From NCBI RefSeq assembly GCF_020687765.1, contig NZ_JAJEWJ010000006.1, positions 62,001 to 126,000 of the forward strand: a stretch of DNA of 64,000 nt. Reading direction: 5' to 3'. This DNA is from Sphingobacterium sp. FBM7-1. GTDB lineage: Bacteria > Bacteroidota > Bacteroidia > Sphingobacteriales > Sphingobacteriaceae. The notes under the pieces were generated by a model that saw only the letters and a list, made by a program, of their open reading frames with translations, did not search any database and was not told the DNA's origin. The translations under genes were made by a program, and so were the position numbers. Below, one piece after another: positions 1 to 8,791 of the stretch (position 1 is its first letter; every line of letters begins with the position of its first letter).

Positions 1-487
1 CCACCCGAACGATGTCGCTCTCGTCAGAAGGATTGTCTACGTCGGTATGCTGCCATATTTCGGCCACCACGCCGTAGCTTTTTAAACCGATTAAGCGATG
101 GCGTTCTCCCTGAGGCAGGCGAATAAGCTCGCCTTCGGTTAATTTTTTTAGTTCGTTTTGTTCATCCGTACTGCTGGTAATAACCCCCACTTCGCCTTGG
201 GTAACCCGCCAGATCTCCGCCCGGCGGTGGTGATATTGCCAAGATAAACGTTTCTCGGGTGCGACAACCAAGACCTTCGGGCTCAATTTGCCGGAAATTT
301 TAAGATTTTGTACGTCCAAACCATCAAAATAAGTGTCGGCAAATTGCTGTGCCTGTTCTTCTGCAATCACAAAAAAACCACCCCAAGGCCGGGTCTGATC
401 GATATGGTCGATGATAAACCCCTGTGTTTTTAATTGTGCCTCAATCTGGCTAAATAGCTCACCTTTATTAACGTACTCGTCTGACAT
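1..487 (-). CDS. Cupin-type (type II) phosphosugar isomerase-like protein, partial at window edge
   Basis: Open from an ATG at 485-487 to the left edge with no stop, so about 162 residues are visible. The protein has an RPWG motif near residue 34 and a cupin core around residues 68-150: PKVLVVAPEKRLSWQYHHRR, then AEIWRV, a glycine turn, and a PQGERH metal-site segment. The end (SDESDIVRV) matches the usual C-terminal signature of type II mannose-6-phosphate isomerase cupins, so only a few residues are probably missing. Bacteroidota relatives are often labelled phosphoheptose or mannose-6-phosphate isomerase. The family call is good; the true substrate cannot be told from sequence. The start gives the only long frame here. 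Confidence 0.8.
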   Translation of the reverse strand, partial: MSDEYVNKGELFSQIEAQLKTQGFIIDHIDQTRPWGGFFVIAEEQAQQFADTYFDGLDVQNLKISGKLSPKVLVVAPEKRLSWQYHHRRAEIWRVTQGEVGVITSSTDEQNELKKLTEGELIRLPQGERHRLIGLKSYGVVAEIWQHTDVDNPSDESDIVRV

Positions 488-682
488 ATCTGTATTGTTT
501 GTTAGTTTTGGTGAAGTTAGGAGTTTTCGGGAAATTAAACAATACAACTTTATAAGCTCCTTAACTTTTCTTACATTTCCGCTATCGTATATGATCCATG
601 GTAACGGAGCGTGAACGCAACTGCGTCGTGCACATGCATGAACGCATTTAATATTTGGTTCGTGAATGCGAAGCATTTTATT

Positions 683-690
683 TAGGTTTG
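683..690 (+). promoter_or_regulatory. Bacteroidota -7 promoter element for the helicase gene
   Basis: TAGGTTTG matches the Bacteroidota primary-sigma -7 consensus TAnnTTTG exactly and lies about 40 bases before the helicase ATG. A TTTG at 654-657 could be the -33 box, but the spacer (25) is longer than the usual 19-21. The rest of the 488-731 spacer holds no gene I can support, only short imperfect inverted repeats built from GAACGCATT and AATGCG. Confidence 0.35.
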
Positions 691-731
691 AATCTCTGTA
701 ACATGCTTAATAATCCAAAAATAGAAAATCG

Positions 732-2957
732 ATGACAACGTTAATAGTTGATAAACAAAACGAGGCGTTTTTGCAGGCAGTTTCTTTTGTCAATCAAACC
801 AATCAACATTTGTTCCTAACGGGTAAAGCAGGTACCGGGAAAACCACTTTTTTAAAATATATCCGCGAAAACTCGCATAAAAAAATGGCGGTTACGGCAC
901 CCACCGGTGTAGCGGCGATGAATGCGGGCGGAACGACGCTGCATGCGCTCTTCTGGTTGCCGTTCGGTACATTTATAGAAGATTATCCCCTGCAATGGAA
1001 CGAACAGGATAGCCATATCTATAATAAAAGCCGGTTGTTTTCGACCATCAAACTTACCCGCCAGCGGCGCGCGATTTTGCAGGAACTGGAACTTCTGGTA
1101 ATAGATGAGGTGTCCATGGTGCGGGCCGATACGTTGGATGCGATTGATGTAATCTTGAAATCGGTACGTCGAGACATGCGCCCTTTTGGTGGTGTGCAGA
1201 TGCTTTTTATCGGGGATCTTTACCAATTGCCGCCCGTTGTGCGCGACCACGAATGGCAGGTGTTGCGCGATCATTATAGCAGTCCGTTCTTTTTTGATGC
1301 CAAAGTGTTGCGCGAGCATCCCCCGGTTATTCTGGAACTGAGCAAGATTTATCGGCAGAACGACAACGACTTTATCAGCCTGTTAAACAATATTCGAAAC
1401 AATACCTGTTCGGCGGATGATCTAGCACAGCTGAACGCCCATTATGACCCCGCATTTTCGCCGGGGGAGGAGGAGCAATATATCACCTTGACCTCGCACA
1501 ATAAACTGGCCGATGCGATCAATCAGGAGCAGTTGGCGCAGCTCAAAGGGACGATGCATAATGTGCGGGCGGTCGTGAAGGACGAATTTCAGCAAGGATC
1601 CTTTCCGGCCGACGAAATGCTGCCTTTAAAGATAGGTGCGCAAGTTATGTTTATCAAAAATGATACGGGGGAGGATCGAAAGTTCTATAATGGAAAGATC
1701 GGAACCGTCAAGGAGCTGAACTTGGAGCGCCATCAGGTCGTGGTGGGCTTTAACGATGGTTCGGACGATGTGGTGGTGCGGCGGGAGACTTGGGAGAATA
1801 TTCGGTATAAATATAATAAAGGCGAGGATAAGATCGAAGAGGAGGTGATGGGGACGTTCTCGCAGTTTCCCCTCCGGCTGGCCTGGGCGATCACGATCCA
1901 TAAAAGCCAGGGCTTGACCTTCGATAAGGCCGTGATCGATGCCGGGACGTCTTTCGCAGCCGGCCAGGTATATGTAGCCTTAAGTAGGCTGACGGGATTG
2001 GAAGGGCTGGTGCTGAAATCTAAAATTCCAATGCATTCGATTCGCACGGATGGGCAGGTGGTCGATTTTATGCGGCGGATGGTGCCCAACACGGAGGTCG
2101 TAAAAATATTAGAGACCTGCCAGCGGAATTACTTGGGGCAGATCGTATTACAGAGTTTTCGCTGGAGCACGCTGACGGAAAGTGTGGATGAACTTGTTGC
2201 ATCGCTTGGTAGTCGTAATATTGACAGCAAAGAGGCGGCTTTGACCTATTTGGGTACGCTTTCTAGCTTACTAAAGGAGCAGGAGAAGGTGGCGAATAAG
2301 TTCATCACCTTATTATATACGATGTTGCGCGATAAGGAAGCGCTGGACTATGGTAAAGTGTGCGAGCGCACGAAAGCGGCGGTAGCTTGGTTTTTGCCTC
2401 GGCTCGAAGAAGAGGTCCTGCTGACGATGCAGGAGCATATTGAGGCCTGGGCCATCAAAAAGCGCACGAAGAAATATGTGCAGGAGCTGCGCACGATTCT
2501 GTTGGACTTCCGGCGTAAGAAGGAACAACTATCCCATTGCCTCACGATTGCGGATGTCTTGATGCAGGAGGGTGACCTGTCTACGCAGGTACAGGCCATC
2601 AGCCAGCAGGAAAAGACGAAGGATAGTGCGGTGAAAGAAATAGAGGATGAGGGCGTGGAAAAGGATACCAAAGCGATTTCTTTAGATTTGTTCTTGGACG
2701 GGTTGGGCGTTGAAGATATTGCGCAGAAGCGCGGTATGGTGGTGGGTACCATATACGGGCATCTCATCCATTTTGTCGGCAATGAGGTAGAGGCCGAAGA
2801 TCTCATCGAACGGACAAAGCTGGAAGTGTTGCTCGACGTGCTGCGTAAGAACGAAGGTAAGTCGGCCTCGGAAATTAAGATGATCTTGGGCGACGATTAT
2901 TCGTATCCGGATATCAAATTGGGGCAAAAAGTGCTGGAAGTAGCGCTTGAAAAGTAA
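732..2957 (+). CDS. PIF1/RecD-like superfamily 1 helicase with C-terminal helix-turn-helix domain
   Basis: Predicted ATP-dependent DNA helicase of 741 residues. Walker A is GKAGTGKTT at residues 31-39 and Walker B is VIDEVSM near 123-129. A GDLYQLPPV segment (motif III type) and a late AITIHKSQGLTFDKAVID segment (motif V/VI region of PIF1/RecD helicases) follow. The last ~100 residues (SLDLFLDGLGVEDIAQKRGM onward, then TIYGHLIHF) look like the HTH_40 domain found at the end of RecQ-like and PIF1-like proteins. An acidic and lysine-rich linker precedes it. The gene stands alone between a cupin gene and the ATP synthase operon. Helicase identity is firm; the exact repair or replication role is inference. 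Confidence 0.9.
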   Translation: MTTLIVDKQNEAFLQAVSFVNQTNQHLFLTGKAGTGKTTFLKYIRENSHKKMAVTAPTGVAAMNAGGTTLHALFWLPFGTFIEDYPLQWNEQDSHIYNKSRLFSTIKLTRQRRAILQELELLVIDEVSMVRADTLDAIDVILKSVRRDMRPFGGVQMLFIGDLYQLPPVVRDHEWQVLRDHYSSPFFFDAKVLREHPPVILELSKIYRQNDNDFISLLNNIRNNTCSADDLAQLNAHYDPAFSPGEEEQYITLTSHNKLADAINQEQLAQLKGTMHNVRAVVKDEFQQGSFPADEMLPLKIGAQVMFIKNDTGEDRKFYNGKIGTVKELNLERHQVVVGFNDGSDDVVVRRETWENIRYKYNKGEDKIEEEVMGTFSQFPLRLAWAITIHKSQGLTFDKAVIDAGTSFAAGQVYVALSRLTGLEGLVLKSKIPMHSIRTDGQVVDFMRRMVPNTEVVKILETCQRNYLGQIVLQSFRWSTLTESVDELVASLGSRNIDSKEAALTYLGTLSSLLKEQEKVANKFITLLYTMLRDKEALDYGKVCERTKAAVAWFLPRLEEEVLLTMQEHIEAWAIKKRTKKYVQELRTILLDFRRKKEQLSHCLTIADVLMQEGDLSTQVQAISQQEKTKDSAVKEIEDEGVEKDTKAISLDLFLDGLGVEDIAQKRGMVVGTIYGHLIHFVGNEVEAEDLIERTKLEVLLDVLRKNEGKSASEIKMILGDDYSYPDIKLGQKVLEVALEK

Positions 2958-2982
2958 GTGCAATTTATAGGAGTAGATTGCC

Positions 2983-2990
2983 TATCTTTG
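2983..2990 (+). promoter_or_regulatory. -7 promoter element for the ATP synthase operon
   Basis: TATCTTTG is an exact match to TAnnTTTG, 22 bases before the first gene of the operon and just after the helicase stop. No convincing -33 TTTG is visible. A start point near 2997 would give a very short leader. Confidence 0.45.
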
Positions 2991-3012
2991 CGTATTCTTT
3001 TAGTACCCGCAT

Positions 3013-3240
3013 ATGAAAAAGGAGTCGCCCCGTAAAAATCCGAACAAATGGCTTGTATTTGCTACGATGCCGTTCCAGATGGCGATCATTATTTATATAT
3101 TTTATTGGGTAGGCCAACTGCTCGATACAAAATACATGGTAGCCGAGGGCTGGTGGAGCAAAGGGATGACGATAACAGGGGTGCTGGTATCACTTTATCA
3201 TTTTATTAAACAGGTTAACTATATTAATCGAAGTGAATAA
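3013..3240 (+). CDS. AtpZ/AtpI-family small membrane protein
   Basis: 75 residues with a basic N-terminus (MKKESPRKNPNK) and two predicted membrane helices, about residues 13-35 and 47-66. Size, hairpin topology and position at the head of the atp genes fit the AtpZ/AtpI family, which assists ATP synthase assembly (c-ring) or Mg2+ supply in other bacteria. Its stop overlaps the GTG start of the next frame (3233), so the two are probably translated together. The role is inferred from family and context. Confidence 0.75.
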   Translation: MKKESPRKNPNKWLVFATMPFQMAIIIYIFYWVGQLLDTKYMVAEGWWSKGMTITGVLVSLYHFIKQVNYINRSE

Positions 3241-3634
3241 TTATATCAAATCAATCATTTTAACTTTATTGTTTTCCGGAACGGCATTTGGCGCGCATTA
3301 CTTGCTATCAAAAGGGCTGGGTGTTTATGCTTCGTGGGCAGCTACGGAGTATACCTTGGAAGGGCTTTATACATTCATGGCCATAGGTACATTGGTTATT
3401 GTTGTGGTGATTTTGCTGGCGAATTGGTCTATGCCTAAAAATATGGGTTTCATATTTCTAGGCTTGACGTTGATCAAGGGAATTGCCAGTTATATTTATA
3501 TCCAAGATGGTCTGGGGATCAGCGAGGATAAATTTATCGAGTTGAATTTTCTGGCCGCCTTTTTTGCTTTTCTGTTTTTTGATGTGTACATGGCGTATCG
3601 TTCTCTAAATCAGGTAGAAAACATCGACTCATGA
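3233..3634 (+). CDS. Small four-helix membrane protein in the atp operon
   Basis: 133 residues starting at a GTG that overlaps the end of the AtpZ-like gene by 8 bases. Four hydrophobic stretches are visible (about residues 6-25, 42-62, 69-88 and 103-120). I recognise no catalytic motif. Location and topology suggest the classical AtpI slot (the non-structural i gene before atpB), but the sequence does not let me name it so. The next in-frame ATG lies well inside the first helix region, so GTG is the best start. Confidence 0.65.
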   Translation: MNNYIKSIILTLLFSGTAFGAHYLLSKGLGVYASWAATEYTLEGLYTFMAIGTLVIVVVILLANWSMPKNMGFIFLGLTLIKGIASYIYIQDGLGISEDKFIELNFLAAFFAFLFFDVYMAYRSLNQVENIDS

Positions 3635-3684
3635 TTTTTTGTATAAAAGTTTGTATAAAAGGGGGTATATGATGAATAAAGTTG

Positions 3685-3692
3685 TATTTTTG
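3685..3692 (+). promoter_or_regulatory. -7 promoter element upstream of atpB
   Basis: TATTTTTG matches TAnnTTTG exactly, 20 bases before the atpB ATG in a 78-base spacer. The spacer also carries a near-tandem repeat of TTTGTATAAAAG (about 3638-3661). This suggests a second promoter that transcribes the structural subunits separately from the two assembly genes upstream. Confidence 0.4.
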
Positions 3693-3712
3693 CAAAAAAT
3701 TTTTTTTCTAAC

Positions 3713-4786
3713 ATGGTGAATCTTAAGAGAGCGCTTTTACTTTTTACAGTAGTCTTCTTTACAACGAATTTGTTTGCTGTTCAGGGTCAGCAGGCTGAAT
3801 TGTCCACTCCGGAAGAGATCCAGGAGTACTCAGCGCATCATGTTAAGGATGATTATTATTTTTCTTTGTTTAGTAATAAACAAACTGGGAAACATTATGG
3901 TTTTCCACTTCCGGTTATTTTAATTGATAATGGTTTGAAAATCTTTTCTTCAGCGGAGTTCCATCATGGTGAAACGGTTGTGGAAAAGGACGGGCAGCAT
4001 TATCGTTTGTACCATGGTAAGATCTATAAAACAGATGCTGCTGGTACGATTACGTATAATGAAAAGCATTACCCAACCAATGAGAAGCCATGGGATTTTT
4101 CCATTACGAAAAATGTTACTGGCTTATTTATAGCGACTATTATCTTGGTGTGGGCGTTTTTGAGCTTGGCAAAAACGTATAAAAAGAGCCCGAATAATCT
4201 CCCGGTGGGATTGGGTAGGTTTTTGGAGCCGCTTGTGCTTTTCGTACGGGATGAAATGGCGCAGCCTAACATCGGTCATCGTTATAAAGAATTTACGCCT
4301 TATCTATTGGCCGTGTTTTTCCTTATTTTTCTCTTGAACTTAATGGGGCTTACACCAATAGGTTTTAACGTGACGGGTAATATTACCATTACCTTCGGTT
4401 TGGCCATTATTACTTTTTTGATTACGAATTTGAAAGCGAATAAAGCTTATTGGAAGCATATATTCTGGATGCCAGGTGTGCCGGTTCCTTTTAAGATCAT
4501 CTTAGCGCCGATCGAAGTGATCGGTATGTTTACGAAGCCTTTCTCCTTGATGTTGCGTTTGTTCGCGAACATGACGGCGGGACACTTTGTATTGATGGGC
4601 TTTATTGCCGTTATTTATTTGTTTCAAAATCAACTGACATTAGGCGGAAGTATAGGCGTCTCGATGTTGTTGACTTTGATTATTTTTGCATTGAAGCTGT
4701 TGGTTGCTTTCTTGCAGGCGTTTATTTTTACGATGTTGTCTTCGCTATTTATCGGCATGGCCATCGAAGAACACGCGGATCATTAA
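3713..4786 (+). CDS. atpB: F-type ATP synthase subunit a
   Basis: Membrane subunit forming the proton half-channels against the c-ring. At 357 residues it is about 85 longer than the E. coli protein. The excess is N-terminal: a signal-like segment (residues 5-24) and a hydrophilic region to about residue 130, outside the ordinary a-subunit fold. The core has five to six helices, with the essential arginine in SLMLRLFANMTAGH (R282). Extended a subunits are usual in Bacteroidota. Subunit c follows 36 bases downstream. Confidence 0.97.
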   Translation: MVNLKRALLLFTVVFFTTNLFAVQGQQAELSTPEEIQEYSAHHVKDDYYFSLFSNKQTGKHYGFPLPVILIDNGLKIFSSAEFHHGETVVEKDGQHYRLYHGKIYKTDAAGTITYNEKHYPTNEKPWDFSITKNVTGLFIATIILVWAFLSLAKTYKKSPNNLPVGLGRFLEPLVLFVRDEMAQPNIGHRYKEFTPYLLAVFFLIFLLNLMGLTPIGFNVTGNITITFGLAIITFLITNLKANKAYWKHIFWMPGVPVPFKIILAPIEVIGMFTKPFSLMLRLFANMTAGHFVLMGFIAVIYLFQNQLTLGGSIGVSMLLTLIIFALKLLVAFLQAFIFTMLSSLFIGMAIEEHADH

Positions 4787-4822
4787 TCTTGAATTTTTGT
4801 TAAATTTTATAAATTAATTACT

Positions 4823-5011
4823 ATGTACAACTTAATTGGAGCTGGTTTAATTGTAATCGGTGGTGGTTTAGGCCTAGGTAAAATCGGTGGTTCTGCAATG
4901 GAAGCTATCGCACGTCAGCCAGAAGCTGCTTCTAAAATTCAAACTGCTATGATCATCATCGGTGCATTGGTAGAAGGTTTGGCACTTGCTGCCCTAATCT
5001 TAGGTAAATAA
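4823..5011 (+). CDS. atpE: F-type ATP synthase subunit c
   Basis: 62-residue two-helix proteolipid of the rotor ring. Helix 1 carries the glycine-rich packing motif GGGLGLGKIGG (residues 13-23), the polar loop is ARQPEAA, and helix 2 holds the ion-carrying carboxylate E51 in GALVEGLALAA. The residue after E51 is glycine rather than the Ser/Thr seen in Na+-binding rings, and the first-helix Gln of those rings is absent, so proton coupling is inferred. A strong hairpin lies directly downstream. Confidence 0.97.
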   Translation: MYNLIGAGLIVIGGGLGLGKIGGSAMEAIARQPEAASKIQTAMIIIGALVEGLALAALILGK

Positions 5012-5035
5012 GCCGATCGAGATCCAGAAGTACTT

Positions 5036-5070
5036 AACATCGTTTGTAGCGGTTGGCTACAGACGATGTT
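5036..5070 (+). promoter_or_regulatory. Intercistronic stem-loop between atpE and atpF
   Basis: A 15-base-pair stem (5036-5050 with 5056-5070; one U-G wobble, no bulge) closes a five-base loop GGTTG. It begins 24 bases after the atpE stop. It is not followed by a T run (the next bases are ATTAACAAAAAAAC), so it does not look like an intrinsic terminator. It more likely acts as a 3' stabiliser or processing site for atpE mRNA. Confidence 0.75.
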
Positions 5071-5112
5071 ATTAACAAAAAAACTAAATTTTAATATTTA
5101 TACATTTTACAA

Positions 5113-5613
5113 ATGGATGCATTAATTCATGATTTTTCTTTCGGTTTATTCTTTTGGTTGCTGATCGTATTAGCGATCGTGGTGATTATACTCGGAAAAT
5201 ACGCGTGGAGACCAATTATCGATGCCCTAGAAGAACGTGAAAGAGGTATTTCTGAAGCGTTGGCCTCCGCAGAGAAAGCCAAATTAGAGATGGCTCGTTT
5301 GACGAATGAGAATGAGCAGCTATTGAAAGAAGCTCGTGTAGAGCGCGATAATATCTTAAAAGAAGCAAAAGAGCTGAAAGATAAGATTGTTGCGGATGCG
5401 AGAACAGAAGCACAGGAGGCTGGTAAAAAGATTTTGGATCAGGCGAAAAGAGAAATCGAAGAGCAGAAAAACAAAGCATTAGCGGAAGTTAAAAACCAAG
5501 TTTCTTCTTTATCTTTGGATATTGCCCGTAAAGTTTTAACAAAAGAATTTGAAGATCAAGCAAAACAAGACGCTTTCGTTGGTGACTTGTTGAAAGATGT
5601 GAAGTTAAACTAA
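5113..5613 (+). CDS. atpF: F-type ATP synthase subunit b
   Basis: 166 residues: one N-terminal membrane helix (about 8-28, FSFGLFFWLLIVLAIVVIIL) followed by a long charged helix (EERERGISEALASAEKAKLE onward) that forms the peripheral stalk dimer. Length and layout are standard. Only one b-type gene is present, so the stalk should be a homodimer. Spacing to atpH is 28 bases. Confidence 0.96.
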   Translation: MDALIHDFSFGLFFWLLIVLAIVVIILGKYAWRPIIDALEERERGISEALASAEKAKLEMARLTNENEQLLKEARVERDNILKEAKELKDKIVADARTEAQEAGKKILDQAKREIEEQKNKALAEVKNQVSSLSLDIARKVLTKEFEDQAKQDAFVGDLLKDVKLN

Positions 5614-5641
5614 CGGCTTGTTCAGATTTTAAATTAAAAAT

Positions 5642-6187
5642 ATGTCAATTTTTACAGTTGCATCGAGATACGCTAAATCTTTATTGGATCTAGCACAGGA
5701 ACAAGGACAATTAGATGCCGTGAAAGCGGATATCGAATCGGTAATTTCGGTGTTAAAATCTAATGCGGAGCTTTTGGCGGTTCTTAAAAACCCTATTATT
5801 AGCGGCGATAAGAAACGTAATATCTTAGCGGCGCTTTTCGACGGGAAAGTTAATCCGATTATCCTTTCTTTCTTTTATTTGTTGGTGAACAAAGGCCGTG
5901 CGGCGATCTTATTAGACATAGCACAAGAGTTTATCCGCACTTATAACGAAGCGAAAGGTATCGTCAAGGCATCGGTAACGTCTGCTACGGCGCTTTCGGA
6001 GAGCAATCTTGCGGAGCTTAAGCAGATTATTGCAGAAGAAATCAAAGCAACTGTTGTGCTGAAAAATATCGTGGATCCGTCCTTGATCGGCGGTTTCGTT
6101 GTACGCGTAGGCGACCGACAGATAGATGCAAGTATTGCTGGCAGATTGAATAAATTAGAAAAGCATTTTGCGGTACAAGGCGTATAG
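5642..6187 (+). CDS. atpH: F-type ATP synthase subunit delta
   Basis: 181 residues linking the top of F1 to the b stalk. The N-terminal helical domain begins VASRYAKSLLDLAQEQGQLD. The C-terminal part contains the family hallmark IVDPSLIGGFVVRVGDRQID near residues 142-161. It sits in the conventional order F-H-A, 51 bases before atpA. Confidence 0.96.
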   Translation: MSIFTVASRYAKSLLDLAQEQGQLDAVKADIESVISVLKSNAELLAVLKNPIISGDKKRNILAALFDGKVNPIILSFFYLLVNKGRAAILLDIAQEFIRTYNEAKGIVKASVTSATALSESNLAELKQIIAEEIKATVVLKNIVDPSLIGGFVVRVGDRQIDASIAGRLNKLEKHFAVQGV

Positions 6188-6238
6188 TCCTTGGTATTGA
6201 ATTGAAAATAGAATCAAAAACCCCTTATAATAATAACA

Positions 6239-7813
6239 ATGATAGAGGTAAGACCAGATGAAGTTTCGGCAATCCTTAGAGAGCAATTGTCGGGCTTTAA
6301 ATCAGAAGCCGAACTAGAGGAAGTGGGTACCGTACTTACCATTGGTGACGGTATTGCTCGTATATACGGCTTAACTAAAGTTCAGTCCGGTGAGTTGGTT
6401 GAATTTGATAATGGATTAGAAGGTATTGTATTAAACTTGGAAGAAGACAACGTGGGTGTCGTTCTTTTGGGTGCTTCCGATGAAATTAAAGAAGGTGATA
6501 CCGCTAAACGTACCAACCGTATTGCATCTATTAAGGTAGGCGAGGGTATGTTGGGTCGTGTGGTCAATACATTGGGTCAGCCTATCGATGGTAAAGGTCC
6601 TATTGCAGGTGAGACATACGAGATGCCTATCGAGCGTAAAGCGCCCGGGGTTATCTACCGTCAGCCCGTTACGGAACCTTTGCAAACCGGTATCAAGGCG
6701 ATTGACGCGATGATTCCAGTTGGCCGTGGTCAGCGGGAATTGGTTATCGGTGACCGCCAGACAGGTAAAACTGCGGTATGTATCGATACCATTTTGAATC
6801 AAAAATCATTTTACGATGCAGGTGAGCCTGTATTTTGTATATATGTTGCGGTTGGACAGAAAAACTCAACGGTAGCAAACATCGTACGTGTACTGGAGGA
6901 AAACGGTGCAATGGCTTATACGGTCGTTGTGGCGGCATCGGCTGCAGATCCGGCTCCAATGCAGTTCTACGCGCCGATGGCAGGTGCGGCGATCGGAGAG
7001 TTTTTCCGTGACACGGGCCGTCCGGCATTAATTGTATATGATGACTTGTCGAAACAAGCGGTAGCTTATCGTGAGGTATCTTTGTTATTACGTCGTCCAC
7101 CGGGGCGTGAGGCTTATCCGGGTGACGTATTCTACCTACACTCTCGTCTATTGGAGCGTGCTGCGAAAATCAACTCTTCCGATGAGATCGCACGCAACAT
7201 GAACGATTTACCGGAGTCTATCAAGCATTTGGTAAAAGGTGGTGGGTCATTGACGGCACTTCCGATTATTGAAACGCAAGCGGGTGACGTATCAGCGTAT
7301 ATTCCTACAAACGTAATTTCCATTACAGACGGACAGATTTTCTTGGAATCTAACTTGTTCAACGCGGGTATCCGTCCGGCTATTAACGTAGGTATTTCTG
7401 TATCTCGTGTAGGGGGTAATGCGCAGATCAAACCGATGAAGAAAGTATCGGGTACGTTGAAACTGGATCAAGCACAATTCCGTGAATTGGAAGCCTTTGC
7501 TAAATTCGGTTCGGATCTAGATGCGGCTACGAAAGCGGTGTTAGATAAAGGTATCCGTAACGTGGAAATCTTGAAACAAGGGCAGTACTCGCCGGTTTCT
7601 GTTGAAAAACAGGTAGCGATTATCTATGCAGGTACAAAAGGATTGCTTCGCTCGGTTCCAGTAGATAAAGTACGTCAGTTTGAAGAAGAATATTTGACAC
7701 AATTGGAGCAACGTCATCCAGAGGTTTTAACAGCGTTTAAAGCTGGTAAATTTACGGACGAGTTAACAGATGTGTTGGAAAAAGTTGCTCGCGAATTAGC
7801 AGCAAAATATTAG
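6239..7813 (+). CDS. atpA: F-type ATP synthase subunit alpha
   Basis: 524 residues; non-catalytic nucleotide-binding subunit of the F1 hexamer (three copies). Walker A is GDRQTGKTA at residues 171-179, a Walker B-like [11 protein letters not shown] follows near 263-273, and the ATP synthase alpha/beta signature region [13 protein letters not shown] is at about 381-393. The beta gene that should partner it is not in this window. A second intercistronic hairpin follows the stop. Confidence 0.98.
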   Translation: MIEVRPDEVSAILREQLSGFKSEAELEEVGTVLTIGDGIARIYGLTKVQSGELVEFDNGLEGIVLNLEEDNVGVVLLGASDEIKEGDTAKRTNRIASIKVGEGMLGRVVNTLGQPIDGKGPIAGETYEMPIERKAPGVIYRQPVTEPLQTGIKAIDAMIPVGRGQRELVIGDRQTGKTAVCIDTILNQKSFYDAGEPVFCIYVAVGQKNSTVANIVRVLEENGAMAYTVVVAASAADPAPMQFYAPMAGAAIGEFFRDTGRPALIVYDDLSKQAVAYREVSLLLRRPPGREAYPGDVFYLHSRLLERAAKINSSDEIARNMNDLPESIKHLVKGGGSLTALPIIETQAGDVSAYIPTNVISITDGQIFLESNLFNAGIRPAINVGISVSRVGGNAQIKPMKKVSGTLKLDQAQFRELEAFAKFGSDLDAATKAVLDKGIRNVEILKQGQYSPVSVEKQVAIIYAGTKGLLRSVPVDKVRQFEEEYLTQLEQRHPEVLTAFKAGKFTDELTDVLEKVARELAAKY

Positions 7814-7822
7814 TGTGAGATA

Positions 7823-7870
7823 TGTGTATGGTGTATCGTGCCCATGTAGCGTACAGGTACACCATATGCA
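7823..7870 (+). promoter_or_regulatory. Intercistronic stem-loop between atpA and atpG
   Basis: The arms 7823-7835 and 7858-7870 pair over 13 positions (two G-U wobbles; the core TATGGTGTA/TACACCATA is perfect) around a 22-base loop. The hairpin starts 10 bases after the atpA stop and ends 14 bases before the atpG ATG. There is no T run. It parallels the stem-loop after atpE and could protect or bound the atpA message. Confidence 0.65.
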
Positions 7871-7883
7871 CTACTAAATAAAA

Positions 7884-8768
7884 ATGGCAAATTTAAAAGA
7901 AGTAAGAAGCCGGATTAGTTCGGTATCATCGACGCAACAGATTACCAAGGCTATGAAAATGGTGGCTGCGGCAAAATTGAAGCGTGCCACAAACGCTATC
8001 GTTCAGTTACGCCCTTATGCCAACAAGCTACGGGATATTCTGGCACAAGTTTCTGCTTCTGTCGAGGGGAATGATTCGCCCTATACACAAGATCGCGTCC
8101 CGACGAAGGTGCTTGTCATCGTGTTGACTTCCAATAGGGGGCTTGCCGGTGCTTTTAATGCCAATGCTATTAAAGCGGCTAATCACCTTATTTTTGGGAA
8201 ATACCCGGAGCAGCATGCGCGCGGAAACCTGAGCATTATCGCTATTGGGAAACGTGGTCATGATTTCTTTCAAAAGCGCGGTTTTAATGTTATAGGTAAC
8301 TATAATGAGCTGTATAGTGATCTTAATTTCTTGAATGTATCTCAGGTAGCGGAATACGCGATGAATGCGTTTAAAGCTGGAGAAGTTGATCGCGTGGAAA
8401 TTGTGTATAATGAGTTCCGTAATGCGGCGGTGCAGCTTTTGACTACAGAGCAGTTATTGCCCTTAGTACCGCAGGAAAAGCCTGAAGCAGGAGCAAACAG
8501 CGAAACGGAGTATATCATTGAGCCATCCAAAGAGAAAATTATTGAAGAGCTTATCCCTAAAGCGATCAAAACACAATTGTATAAGGCAGTTTTAGATTCT
8601 AATGCTTCGGAGCATGGGGCGCGTATGACCGCAATGGATAAAGCGACTGAAAACGCTGGTGAGCTATTGAAACAGTTGAAATTATCTTATAACCAGGCAA
8701 GACAGGCAGCTATTACAACAGAATTAACGGAAATCGTTTCTGGTGCGGCAGCCTTATCCAACGGTTAA
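7884..8768 (+). CDS. atpG: F-type ATP synthase subunit gamma
   Basis: 294 residues; central rotor shaft. The N-terminal helix (ANLKEVRSRISSVSSTQQIT, then KAMKMVAAAKL) and the C-terminal helix (HGARMTAMDKATENAGELLK) are the two coiled-coil halves conserved in all gamma subunits. It is the last gene of the operon here. atpD and atpC do not follow; a terminator does. Confidence 0.97.
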   Translation: MANLKEVRSRISSVSSTQQITKAMKMVAAAKLKRATNAIVQLRPYANKLRDILAQVSASVEGNDSPYTQDRVPTKVLVIVLTSNRGLAGAFNANAIKAANHLIFGKYPEQHARGNLSIIAIGKRGHDFFQKRGFNVIGNYNELYSDLNFLNVSQVAEYAMNAFKAGEVDRVEIVYNEFRNAAVQLLTTEQLLPLVPQEKPEAGANSETEYIIEPSKEKIIEELIPKAIKTQLYKAVLDSNASEHGARMTAMDKATENAGELLKQLKLSYNQARQAAITTELTEIVSGAAALSNG

Positions 8769-8791
8769 GACCATAATTGTTATTATCATTT

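Noticed and set aside
488..731. Coding gene in the first spacer (411-614 frame)
   Set aside because: It overlaps the cupin gene antisense and has no motif.
852..1319. 155-codon minus-strand open frame inside the helicase gene
   Set aside because: Antisense to the Walker A/B region of a clear helicase; no independent signal.
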